Below, in pieces: positions 20,970-31,173 of a stretch of 64,000 nucleotides of DNA. Position 1 is the stretch's first letter; each line of letters begins with the position of its first letter. A model generated the notes under the pieces. That model had not been told where the DNA came from. It worked only from the letters and a program-made list of their open reading frames with translations, and made no database searches. The position numbers and the translations under genes were made by a program. The stretch comes from Ursus arctos (lineage: Eukaryota > Chordata > Mammalia > Carnivora > Ursidae), in assembly GCF_023065955.2 (NCBI RefSeq), contig NW_026623100.1, positions 68,514,727 to 68,578,726 of the forward strand. Direction: 5' to 3'.

Positions 20970-21648
20970 TATTTATGGTTTTCTTAACACTTAACAACAG
21001 GTCTTTATAGTAGTATAATAATGTATTTACATAATAACACCTTGGTTTGAATATATGTTATAAATTTTTTTCATGGAAAATAATAATTTTCCATTTCAAT
21101 TATCTGTTTTTTTAATTTAAAGAAATTTTAAGAAGTTTTATGTTATTATTCTATATTGTTCACTCTATCCTGGCCTGGATATTATAGAAATACTAGTAAA
21201 TGCATTTTCATTCTTTGATTCATGCATGTTTGCATTTATATATTACTCCAGCTAGAAATTTGCATGTGAGTAGGTACAAGATGGGGATGCTATTTTATTT
21301 CTTTTTCTAAATATTGGCTATTTATGTCAATAATGATCATTGAAAAATCCACCTTTTCTTTTACTTGACATGGCTCTTTATGACATTACTTCAGTTACTA
21401 AAACACTACAATGCATTTTTACATCAGCTGCTATAAATTTCAGTGTTCTACATGGACTTTTCTTTTTAGAAACGATTTTGGATATTATTTCATGTTCATT
21501 GATTCACTTCAGTATACACAATGCGAAATTAAGCAGAATTTTTAATGAATTTGATTAAAAGGAAAAAATAAGTTGGGGTGAGGTAAGATCATTCTGGGGT
21601 TTGACCTTTATATAAAGACATCGTATGACTCTCCATTTGGAAAATCTC

Positions 21649-21715
21649 TGTGTGTGTGGGAGTGTGTGTGTGTGTGTGCCCCTGTGTGCATGCACCGTAT
21701 GCGTGTGCGGGTAGG
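21649..21715. repeat. (TG)n-rich simple repeat
   Basis: Imperfect (TG)n with GGGAG, CCCC and GCATGCACCGTATGCG interruptions, inside the decayed L1. It gives rise to a His/Thr-rich reverse open frame of 73 codons that is not a gene. Confidence 0.85.
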
Positions 21716-22504
21716 TTTGTGTATTCCTCAGTAAGCTGCTGAAGGATTCATTGTTGGTTAAGCAACTGATATCCAAAGATATAATACAGTGATTTAAACT
21801 ATTTTTCAGTTATCTTACATTGGCTACGTTACCAATCATACCTATAAATGCTGAAATTTGGTTTTTAATATTTTCTTCTATTTTTTTCATATGGGAAATT
21901 CATAAAGTTATAGAATAAAATGGAATGGAAAGCACTCTTGTTTTGTTATAGACTTTAAGGTATGTGATTGCCTCTATTCTGATATTTGCTGTTGGTATTA
22001 GTTATATATTCTTTATCATATTAATGATCTTCTGTCCTTACTTTATTAAGAGAATTTTTTTTAATTCAGAAATGAATTTTGACTTTTATTAAATGTCGTT
22101 TAGTCTTCTTCAAGGTGATATTATAGTTCTCCTTATTAAGGTAATGAAGTATATTAAGTTTTAAAACAATTTTGTACCATTCATTTTTGCTTGGAAATAA
22201 TTTTACAGATTATAGATTTTATTCCATAAAATTTTATTTATAAAATTATATCTGTATTACATTTATGCACCTCTCTATCAAGAAATTATATTATTTCATA
22301 AACACGTATACATACACATTTTCAGACTTTGGGAAATTTATACATTTAGGATATTTTCCCAAAACCTAGGCATTTTAATTATCATTCGGAATTATCTGTT
22401 TCTTGAAAACTTAGTAGAACATGCTTATAATAATATCAAACAAATTATTGTCTGTTTGATTGACAGTTTTTGTACAAAGTTTTTCATATCAGTAGGAGCA
22501 CATA

Positions 22505-22760
22505 TCAGGCTAATGTATTCAAATGGCTTAACACAAAAAACATTTAGCGATCATTTCAGTCACGGTGTAATGCAGCGTGTTGGGGTTGGTTCATTCAGAG
22601 TCCTATGTTTCTTCCATTCTGTGTTTTTGTCCTCTGTGTCCTCAGAGCTACTACGTTAAGCTAGCTCCTAGGGAGACAGACACCTGCCTGTGGGAGGTTA
22701 TTATGGGCCATGCTGCAAGTGATTCACACCCTCTCTGCTCATTTCTGTGTGATCAGAAAA
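22505..22760. mobile_element. Possible LTR fragment, unclassified
   Basis: CAAATGGCTTAACACAAAAAAC followed by a run of cytosine/thymine-rich text (CTCTGTGTCCTCAGAGC) recalls LTRs that begin GTGGCTTAAAACAAC. No end could be fixed. Weak call. Confidence 0.3.
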
Positions 22761-23099
22761 AAGAGCATAGATATTTATAAGCACTAATGTTGTCTGTCAA
22801 ATGTACTAATTTTAATCATTTATATTTTCTAGGAAATAGTGTAATTCTTTAAGATGTTTAGAGGTATTAGCAGATAGTTGTATGGATTATTTTTTCATTT
22901 GCTATTGTCTATGGTTAAATCCTTTTCTTATGTTCCTTAGTCCTGTCTTTTCTTACTTTCGACCTGCTTTTCATTTTCCTTCTATGTGTGCTTCTCTCTC
23001 CATGTTCCCTTGTCCCTCCCTCCCTCCTGGTCTGTCTTCTTTCTTTTTCTCCCAGCATTTATTAAGTAAATAACATGTCCCTGACTACAGAAAACAACA
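22761..23099. other. No recognisable feature
   Basis: AT-rich then a CT-rich stretch near 22990-23055 (TCCCTCCCTCCCTCCTGG). No gene or family assigned. Confidence 0.4.
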
Positions 23100-23190
23100 A
23101 GACTGGCTTATCATGTCTGCCTACACAGTATCTAGCACCGTGCCTCTCTCAATTTAGGCATTCACTAAGTTGTTGAATTGGACTTGAATT
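23100..23190 (+). repeat. L2 3' terminus
   Basis: CACAGTATCTAGCACCGTGCC, then GGCATTCACTAAGTTGTTGAA, matches the L2 end (TATCCCCAGCACCTGGC, GGCGCTCAATAAATATTTGTTGAA). Confidence 0.55.
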
Positions 23191-23199
23191 GAGCATATC

Positions 23200-23780
23200 C
23201 TGGGTTGCTCTTACAGCCTCACAATTGTTTGTCCTATCTCCAGTAATATCCCCAGTATCCTGCACATACTGCCAGATTCACATTCCTGCAACATAGCCTG
23301 ATCAACTGTATCCTCCTGCACACAAACATTCCAGAGCTCTCCCTTGCTTCTCAAATTAGGTAGATGCTGACAGGCTCCTCACCTGCACAAGGGCTCTCTA
23401 TTCGGAGGTGGTAGGTTTGTTTCTCATTACTCATGCATACTTGCTTTGTGTTTCAACCAACCGCAGACCTCATCTTAATAGTTATATTTTTGCTGTTTTT
23501 CAAATTTACAATATGCTGTCATCTTCCTCAAGGGAATTGCTAAGGTGGTTTCTTCGCCTGAAATGTCATTGTGTTTTGGATTCTGCCTCTTATTGGTTTG
23601 CTCATTCTTTAAGGACTTACTGTGTCTTCCCTGAAACCCACAACTGAATGGACCATCCTTCCTCTTTTTCTCCCAATGGCACATAGCACATTAGAGGAGA
23701 TTCTAATCAGGGAAGAAATTTACACTAATATCCTCTGTGCCCTGATCATTCAAAGAAGGAGCATACATGTTGCCAGCTCT
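23200..23780 (+). repeat. L2 fragment
   Basis: CGCCTGAAATGTCATTGTG near 23552, CTCATTCTTTAAGGACTTAC near 23600 and GCACATAGCACATTAGAGG near 23680 follow L2 blocks in sense order (GCCTGGAATG, CTCATCCTTCAAGGCTCAG). The left half is too decayed to be sure. Confidence 0.45.
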
Positions 23781-25914
23781 CTCTGCTATTTATCTGCCTT
23801 TTATGTGTCTAGAATAAGCCTAAAGACCGAACCAAAGCATCTATTTGAAGAATAGACTAGAATCTCAGATGAAGCTGATAGAGAGGTGGTTTTTGCAGGA
23901 CCCAGGGACACAGCTGAGGTTTTAGGAGAAGTACTAAAAATAAGAACATAGGCTCCCATAATTCTTTCTGGGACTTCTGACTCTTAATTCCAAATAAAAA
24001 AAAGAGAAGTTTAAACCAACTTTTTGATAAAGGGCATCTACTTAACCCAGAAGAAATTTATGATGAGAAAGGCAGCATGGTCACAGACCTCCTTCCTAAA
24101 TTAAACGGTAATGTCCATTTCTAATAAAAAAAAGGTTTATATTTTATTTATACATGGTATTTCAGTAGATCTAACATAATTTCCAATTTAGATATGGAAA
24201 ACTCAAAATGTGCAGAAATTACAGCTTAATGCCCGGGGTAAGGAGGAAAGGAATTCACCTTTTTACAATTCAATCAAATGCAGAATAGGAGCAGTTAATA
24301 ATTGTAGAATATGAATAATCAGATAAGACATTTTCTAGTGAAAACTCATAAATTTTATTTTGGGAGTACATTAAAATTCAGTTAAATTTTAAAATCATAG
24401 CATATCTTGAGTCACTGTTGAATAGTTGCTGTATCTATAGAAATCTATTTTAGAAATATGCAAGTACAAATTATAGAATGTCAGCATGCGATTTGATTTT
24501 ATGTGCTTTTCTACTAATATAAATAATGAAGCATGCTGAGAGCATTCAGATACGTTCAGCTGAGTATAATTAAAATACTGAGGTGTAACATGTTAAAAAA
24601 AAAGAAACAAATTAAGTACGAAAATGAAGTAGGTAGAAATACTGGCAATTCAAAGCGATAACTATGTTGTGATTACAGTATTGTGAATAGACTAAATCTA
24701 ATATTTTGGTTTAAATGAAATCAGTGATAGCTGGAAAGTTAATAGAAGCAGTGCCTTTATATTTCCTGTGAATAATGGAGAGGCTTCATTTCAGAAGCAC
24801 ACATTTTTTTGCCATCTCTGGAAATAAGTCTCCATGGTACTCTGAATAAACATTCTCGCCCAAATGGAACAAACTCTCTGATGAAATTGGCCACTGGGGC
24901 CTACAACAAATAATTAAAATGGGATTTGGGAATCGGTTGGTGTTTTGCGTCCCACACTTCCTATCGGGTTAGCTGAATGAGGGCAAATCAGTTTCTTCAG
25001 ACCGTGTAAAAAACACAATTGAACTTCCCTCTGGTCACCGCTAATTACACTGTGGTTGTGACTGCCCACTCCAGGCTGAAGGCAAACTTTTAGGTTTTGT
25101 TGTTGTGACCCACCAACTGGACCAACAGGCCAGCTCAGAGTAAGAGGTACTGATACTGTTAAAAGAAAGAGTGTTCAGTTAACTTTGTTCTCTTCTGTCA
25201 CATGAACCACCACCTACTTTATTCCTCCTCTGTGACGATGAACCTCTGGGTTCCTGAGTAACCTGCTTTGTATTCTCCTACCTTCGGCTTCATCCTGAAC
25301 TCCTAGGAGTCGATTGGGATTTATGAGAACTGATAGGTAAGAAATTGGGAAAAAGAGGATTTCATTTTACATCTACCAGTAAAATATCAAATGTTTAGAG
25401 TTTGAAGAAGAAAGCATTGGAGCAAGTGGATCAATCCTCCCCATAGGAGCAGAAGCTACTTTCTACTTACTTCAAATTGGGGCCCACAATTGTAAGGTTG
25501 GAGCTAGAATCTTAGTGGTATAAATACAAGACTCCCTGCATTTTGGCCTTGTAAGGTCCACTTATCCCTGGCTCTAAACCCTTCCTCTTCTTTGAGTAAT
25601 CCTTCTTTTTTCTGAATCATGTCCTTAAGTACCTTCCTGAGAAAGTGTGAATGGGAGGCAGATTTCCTCAGCCCTTATATAGATACATCCCATATTAGAG
25701 ATAAACAATGCATTCCCCTGTTTATCTAGCAACATTGATTGGACTTGTCTATGGACTGACATTCAACTGCCACTCCACTTGTATTAAACTTCCTTGACTC
25801 TACCCATCTTCTTGGAACTTCTAGTGCAAGTGATTCATACACAAAACAATTATATAAAACACGATTTAACAAAATGCCATATACAGAGGAGAACAACATG
25901 GATTTTGTCATTAT
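23781..25914. other. Repeat-poor AT-rich DNA
   Basis: 2.1 kb without a transposon that I recognise. Bases 24480-25080 have an even, non-repetitive texture with TAAT-core sites (AAATAATTAAAATGGG near 24908, GCTAATTACACTGTGG near 25040) and may include conserved non-coding sequence. No exon-like frame. Confidence 0.4.
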
Positions 25915-26085
25915 AAACTGTGTGACATTCTGAGCGTCTCATCTGTGTGAGCCTTGGTTTTCTCATCTGTGTTTAGACATAGCTGTAGATAATGTAGAAA
26001 ATTTTTCTGACAGCCACACAAAATGCAGGTCAACTACTAGCACTATGCCTGGTACGGAGTAGGCAGTCAATAAAAGATAGTTAAT
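25915..26085 (+). repeat. MIR SINE
   Basis: GAGCCTTGGTTTTCTCATCTG, then CACTATGCCTGGTACGGAGTA and GGCAGTCAATAAAAGATAG, gives the middle and 3' end of sense MIR (AGCCTCAGTTTCCTCATCTG, CAGTGCCTGGCACATAGTA, AGCGCTCAATAAATG). Confidence 0.7.
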
Positions 26086-26162
26086 ATTTTGATCCTGTGA
26101 TTTGAGATTAACAAAGGGGGCATCCAACTTCCCTTCATATCATGAAGTTTCCTCCACTCTCT

Positions 26163-26332
26163 TTTTTTTTTTTTTAAATGATTTTTTATTATATTATGTT
26201 AGTCACCATACAGTACATCCCCGGTTTCTGATGTAAGGCTCGATGATTCATTAGTTGTGTATAACACCCAGTGCACCATGCAATACGTGCCCTCCTTACT
26301 ACCCATCACCGGTCTATCCCATTCCCCCACCC
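26163..26332 (-). mobile_element. Carnivore LINE-1 3' end, young
   Basis: T-rich leader then TTATATTATGTTAGTCACCAT, ACAGTACATCCCCGGTTTC, GATGATTCATTAGTTGTG, ATACGTGCCCTCCTTAC. Target-site duplication TTCCTCCACTCTCT at 26149-26162 and 26333-26346. It differs from the copy at 43324 by only about two substitutions over the shared body, so both are recent. Severely 5'-truncated; non-coding. Confidence 0.94.
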
Positions 26333-26346
26333 TTCCTCCACTCTCT

Positions 26347-26709
26347 GATCTAGCTTCTTTTGGTTAAATGGAATCTATGCATGATTTTTAAAAATTCCTT
26401 GACTATCCAGTTAAATTTAAAATTTAAAACAAAGCTTCCCTGGATGGATAAATTGGAAAACACTGAATACTGATTATCTTGAAATAATCACCTTTACCTT
26501 TGTTTACTCAGTGCTCCAAACATATTGACAAGGGAACACATTTGTGTGTGTGTGCACAACATCTATTAACAAACTGCATGTGGGATGTTAAACCTCGTGA
26601 CACCGCACGTATAGAATCACCTGGTTCATATGCAATAGGAGCCTAATAAAGAACAGTTGAATCTGTGCATGAAAGAAAGATGCTTTTCTTACCCTCTATC
26701 TGGGCTGCT
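26347..26709. other. No recognisable feature
   Basis: About 360 AT-rich bases with a short (TG)6 at 26542-26553. Nothing identified. Confidence 0.4.
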
Positions 26710-26975
26710 GATGCAGAATGTCTTCTATGCTTCAACCATTGAAATCTTACCTATTCTTCTTCCCAGATTGAGTGCAATGCATTTGCCTTCAGAGAAAGGA
26801 ATTTCTCCTCCACTGCATTACAGAATATACTATCAGTACCCTGCCATTTAATGTTTGTTTTGTTCTATAATTGTCTGTGTATGAGTCATGATAATGGCAG
26901 CTCCATGGAATAGAGGAGCACCTTTGTCATTGGTTTTATCATTCTAACAAAACCTGGCACAGATCTGGAAGAAAT
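26710..26975 (+). repeat. L2 3' part, decayed
   Basis: TTGTCTGTGTATGAGTCATG, GGCAGCTCCATGGAATAGAGG and AACAAAACCTGGCACAGATCTG fit the L2 end (TGTCTGTCTCCCCCAC, GTAAGCTCCATGAGGGCAG, CAGCACCTGGCACA). Confidence 0.5.
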
Positions 26976-26989
26976 CTGCCATGGAGGAT

Positions 26990-27846
26990 CCGCACCTTTT
27001 TATCTCGTTCTTCTGTGTGTGCTGTACTTTCCTCTTAGCATCCACGGACTTATTGCCCAAAAAGACACTCAAAGACCCCTCACATCAGTAGAACAAAACA
27101 GCAAGTGAAATTACCCAATTTCTGCAGAACTCATAAACATCCTGAATGTAGGTCACACTCACTGCCTGATGTGCTGTGTGTGTCATGTTCCAACAAAGCA
27201 GCTGCCGCGAGTAGCCAAACTCCCGGAAAGGAGCCCAGCCCCAAAAAGAGCAGCCATTTGGAAACACATTTTCATTGACAATTTGGGGAAGTTGGGCATT
27301 CACTTAAGAAAAAGCCACAATTCTGTAAGAAATGAGCAATTTATGCACATTATAATCAAATTTATTTTTATATCCAGCTACTCCTACATGTGGCATAATT
27401 CAGTCTGGGAAATCATGCTAATTAGTTAGAAATTCATTACATTGTAAGTCTTGTAGCATATGCAAATGCTGTTTCAAGTGTTCTCACCTCCATAATGCAT
27501 GTGCTTTTATTAGAATGCATTCCCGATGTGGGCAGTTTGTCGGTGAACCAGGCTCTAAAGTGCATTGGACGGGAAAACATCGTCACAATACCAGTTGATA
27601 GCATAACTTTTCATGCACTTTTTAATGCATTATGCTTTAAAACATAAGAACAATTCCACTTGTCAGGATAGTGTCCAGAGCAGCAAACTCTCCAAATAAA
27701 GTAATAATGATGATAGTGATGTGCTAAGTTCTAATGGTCAATAAGATGTGCATCTTTGCTGAACTCAACACCTGAGCCTGCCCTTCACAGACAGTGAGGA
27801 AGAGAAGTGACCCCCAGACTAGGAGTACAAAGGCAGGGTTCCACAG
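26990..27846. other. Repeat-poor block, candidate conserved non-coding element
   Basis: No repeat or gene recognised. The core 27290-27660 contains GCTAATTAG at 27417-27425, an exact POU octamer ATGCAAAT at 27460-27467, ATTATAATC near 27350, AATGCATTATGC near 27624 and repeated ATGCATG-type steps. Its non-repetitive AT-rich composition is like known developmental enhancers. This is inference: no conservation data are available here. Confidence 0.4.
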
Positions 27847-27847
27847 G

Positions 27848-27995
27848 CAAAGGCACTAATTGTGGGTCACACTGGTCAAGTTGCTAAACTTATAGATGCT
27901 ATTCTTCTTCCACTTCTTCTTCTGCTGTAACTAGAAACAGTATAACCCACTTTGTCTTCCTCACAGAGCTGTTGTGAATTTAAACTAAGATCAAG
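27848..27995 (+). repeat. MIR SINE
   Basis: CTGGTCAAGTTGCTAAACTTA, TCCTCACAGAGCTGTTGTGAA and TTTAAACTAAGATC match sense MIR (TTGGGCAAGTTACTTAACC, CTCATAGGGTTGTTGTGAGGATT). A CTTCTTCTTCC insertion-like run lies between. Confidence 0.6.
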
Positions 27996-28299
27996 ATGTA
28001 GTTTTTAATTTAAAAAATTGCTCCAGTGGGTTACTCTTAGATTATTAAAAATATTTCCTAGCCCCATTAAAAAGTAAAGCTAATCATAAAAATCTCTTTA
28101 AGGACATCATAAACTGTACATTAATTGTATTTTAAGATAACTGATCAATAACAAAGTCTAATGGAGGAACTCTACTGGTAAAATAACTACCTGATAAAAG
28201 ATTTTCTGATGAATTAGGGCCTTGGGATCCAGAAGTTAACAGGCTGGAAGGGTGAATTTGGTGAAATTCACATTTTAGATCCACATTAACAACAATAAC

Positions 28300-28318
28300 A
28301 AAAAAAAAAAAAAAAAAA
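28300..28318. repeat. A19 homopolymer
   Basis: Run of 19 A preceded by AACAACAATAAC. No retrotransposon body is visible upstream. Bases 27996-28444 otherwise hold nothing recognisable. Confidence 0.9.
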
Positions 28319-28444
28319 CATTCCAAGGAAATGAAGATGTACGCTCTTCTCTTCCCTCCCCAAATACCACCACTGTCCCTTGCAGTTTCCCCATCTTCCT
28401 GTAAGCCCAGTCCCAGTGACTGGTACCACACCACCACCTAGCAG

Positions 28445-29200
28445 AAGCCATAAACCAGAAACTCAGGTTGATCTTTGCCCTTCCTATCTGCCTTTCTGTC
28501 CAGTCTAGCAGAATATCCCATTAATTCTGTACCCTAAACATCTTTAAAATCTATCCCCTCACCTGTGCCTTTTTGTTGTTGTTGTTTTTCAAGTACACTC
28601 CATGCCCAGTGTGGAGCCCAATGTGGGGCTTTAACTCATAACCTAAGGTCAAGACCTGAGCTCAGATCAAGAGTCAGATGCTTAACTGACTGAGCCACCC
28701 AGGTGCCCATCCTGTGCCCTTTTATATTTCCTCAGGCCATGGTCCTTTTTCCTCAAGAAGTCTTTTATCACCTCCTAATGGGTTTCTGCCTCCCTTGCAG
28801 TTCCACTCACAACCAGTCCATCAATGCCATCAATGGTTTTCTAAAATGCAATTTAATTTTAAATTGCTTTTAAATTTTAAGTGTTTTAAATGGCTCCAAG
28901 GAGCCTCTACATAAAGTACCCCTGTGAATTGTCCCTATATGCTTCTCTAACTCTTTCTCTTTCTGAACAGGCTCCAGGTATGATCCCATAATGGCTTCCC
29001 TGGATTTACCAAAGTGTCCATGCTCTCTCACACTTTAAGGCTTTTGCGTAACTTAATTCTGACTAAAATGGATTCAGTCATCTCTAATCTGGTCAGCTTC
29101 TTCTTTTTCTTTCAGTTTTCTGCTAAAATGTTCATTATTCTGAGTAGCATGTCTTTTTCTCATCAATACTTAGTTGACTTTTCTGGTATACTGGGCTCAG
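28445..29200 (+). repeat. L2 LINE, interrupted by an old SINE
   Basis: CCAGAAACTCAGGTTGATCTT and ATCCCATTAATTCTGTACC precede the SINE; TTATCACCTCCTAATGGGTT, TGCAGTTCCACTCACAACCAG and later TTCTGCTAAAATGTTCATTA follow it. The order agrees with L2 (AGAAACCTGGGAGTCATCCTT, CAGCCTCCTAACTGGTCTCC, GTCTCAGCTCAAATGTCACC). Confidence 0.6.
28575..28710 (-). mobile_element. Can-SINE, old short subfamily
   Basis: Antisense: AAGTACACTCCATGCCCAGTG, GAGCCCAATGTGGGGCTTTA, AAGACCTGAGCTCAGATCAAG, GAGCCACCCAGGTGCCC. There is no CT-rich middle; the tRNA-like head joins directly to a short tail with (GTT)n, i.e. (AAC)n in sense. Duplication CCTGTGCCTTTTT (from 28562) / CCTGTGCCCTTTT (from 28711). Same short structure as the copy at 62665. 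It splits the L2. Confidence 0.87.
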
Positions 29201-30817
29201 TCTTTCAGGAGACTGGCAGCTTTTAGGGAAGATGGTATCTCTTTCCCTACCATTCTTTTCCCAGAGCTGGTTATGAGTAGGTATTTATTTTCTTGATGAA
29301 AATTTATTTTCTTGACTAAAAGGAGTGAATAAAGAGGATGATCTCAATTAAATAATAAACTTAAATCCTTTTCAGAATGCTCCTTCAGTCTCCTCAGGAA
29401 GCTCAGTGATGTCAATGGGAACTTTCAGAATATAATAACACCAGTTCTTTAGAAAATACTGTGAATTCACTTGTACAGTGAGAAAGACCTCTGAAAATAA
29501 GGCTCAGGTGTTACATCTGTTACCTGGGGTCTGAGGCCCCATCTGTGGAAACAATGTGAAAGAGAAAAAAAGGAATCCCTCACTACCCCTCCTTGCCCTG
29601 CAGGTATATTCACCACCATCTTCAAAACAAACAAACATACAAAATACTATCACTTATAATGTCTTTTTTTAATTGAACAGTCCAAGGATGATCTGTGAAT
29701 TCTAGGATTTTAATAATAAAATAATTAAGAATTAAAGCATGAGAGGTGTCCTTCTGATCCAATTGAGGAGTGTATAATAAGTCATTATTCCTTTCCATCT
29801 TCATAATCTTTGACCTTTGAGAATATAGGCAATCTGGACATCACAAAGAACCTGTCCTGCAGGACTTAATTAAGCCCTGCAAAGTCCATTAGAGATAACC
29901 ATTTTCTGGGCTCATGTCTTGGTTTCGCTGTTGAGTCCTGAGAGTTTGTACACTCTTACTGTCAGATACTCAGGGTGGATGCTGGCTTGGTTGAGAGAAA
30001 CAAAACAAATGAAAACACTGTTGCCCATGTATATCTACCTTTTCTTGGTTAATTCAGGCCAACTCTGGCTGACAACTTGTGTTTCTTCCAGTTTATTCAA
30101 TCAAGAAGAATTACAGGTGACTATAGCTGGTGACCCATGACATGCACAGTGTAAATGTGCGTGTGATTATAGATCAGAGATAATAATTGCTTAAGAAGGA
30201 ATTAGCATCAGAGCCCACCAGTTAGGATTCGTTTCTGCAGATGACTACGTACTGAAAATTAGCCATTTATTCTATGTTTCAAGACTACAGCAAAGGGTCT
30301 TTCAAACCCTCAGATTATTCTCTTATTTGCTGAATAGATCCTGAAATCCCTCTTTTGTGAGGAGGAAGGAGAGAGACTCTCCGTCAGTGCAGATCATAGG
30401 CAGGAACTTGCTCAAGAGAACTCACCAACTCCACTCACTACACTAATGATGCTCCTTTCCAAGAGTAACTTTTGGGATGGCAAGGGGTCAGGAGCATGAG
30501 GACTATGGGAAATGTCAGAGAGAGAGGAAGGGCTCAGAGAGGAGGTTCTGGTAGCTGACAACACATCTCCTGTTTGTGTTCCTTCAGGCTTTGGAATATG
30601 GAATCTAACTATTAGCCAGCATGCACTTACCTTGTCTGTAGGGCAACCAGGTCTACACTGTACTCAGTTCTGAGCAAGGTGCAGAGAGAGGCATGAAAAA
30701 GAATGCATGATGCACATGCCCTCTGCCCTGTGAGGCTTGCAGTCTTTCTGAGTGCACAACACTCTAAGCAGCAAGACGGCACCGAAAGACTAAACAGTAT
30801 GTTATCTGTTTCCCTAT
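29201..30817. other. No recognisable feature
   Basis: 1.6 kb of mixed composition, without a confident repeat or gene. Small direct repeat of TTTATTTTCTTGA near 29284-29320. Short frames up to 73 codons are unremarkable. Confidence 0.4.
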
Positions 30818-30960
30818 TCATTTATTTGACACATGTTCATTGAGACTCTTCTGAGTAGGAAGTACTTTACTGGGAGCTAGTGCAGAAAGTGAATGCAGAT
30901 ACAAAGAAAAACATGAGTGTTCCGTTTAGAAGGGAGGCAACTGGGAGGATACATATCAAA
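30818..30960 (-). repeat. L2 3' end, reverse
   Basis: ATTCATTTATTTGACACATG, TTCATTGAGACTCTTCTGAG and TACTTTACTGGGAGCTAGTG correspond to the antisense L2 end (CATTCATTCAACAAATATTTATTGAGCGC, then GGCACTGTGCTGGGTGC). Confidence 0.55.
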
Positions 30961-31126
30961 GTCAGGGATTTGGAGAGCTGTTGGTTAGGAAAGGAAGCCA
31001 GGAATAAGAAAGCACTCTAATATAGGTGGAGGATAAGCTTGGAAATCTTGCCCCTTCCTGCTGACCACTTGGGTTGGGCCATTGTGATATCAGACCCTTA
31101 GTTGATTACTCTGAAAATGAAAAATA

Positions 31127-31133
31127 TGTGTGT

Positions 31134-31171
<38 letters not shown>
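31127..31171. repeat. (TG)n microsatellite
   Basis: About 45 bases of TG with one TC interruption at 31137-31138; the uninterrupted part is about 16 units. Likely polymorphic and possibly Z-DNA-forming. Confidence 0.95.

Positions 31172-31173
<2 letters not shown>

Larger units (their letters stand above)
20160..22480 (-). mobile_element. Old LINE-1, reverse, decayed ORF2 and 3' region (interrupted)
   Basis: Read on the minus strand it runs from ORF2 (right) to the 3' region (left). Top-strand landmarks: ACATTATTCCATTATATGAT near 20262, TAATGTTGCTAG-type and AACCCTTGTAATGGTATTTG near 20378, GTGGTTTTAATTTGCATTC near 20631, GGGGTGAGGTAAGATCATTC near 21576, ATTTGCTGTTGGTATTAG near 21984 and CTGTTTCTTGAAAACTTAGTAG near 22398. 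Numerous indels; no open frame. A SINE interrupts at 20763-20969. Probably L1M or HAL1 class. Boundaries approximate. Confidence 0.65.

Noticed and set aside
21555..21776. His/Thr-rich reverse open frame
   Set aside because: Translation of a TG-rich simple repeat inside a decayed L1.
28290..28320. A19 run considered as the tail of a processed pseudogene
   Set aside because: No gene-like or retroposon body upstream on either strand and no target-site duplication seen.
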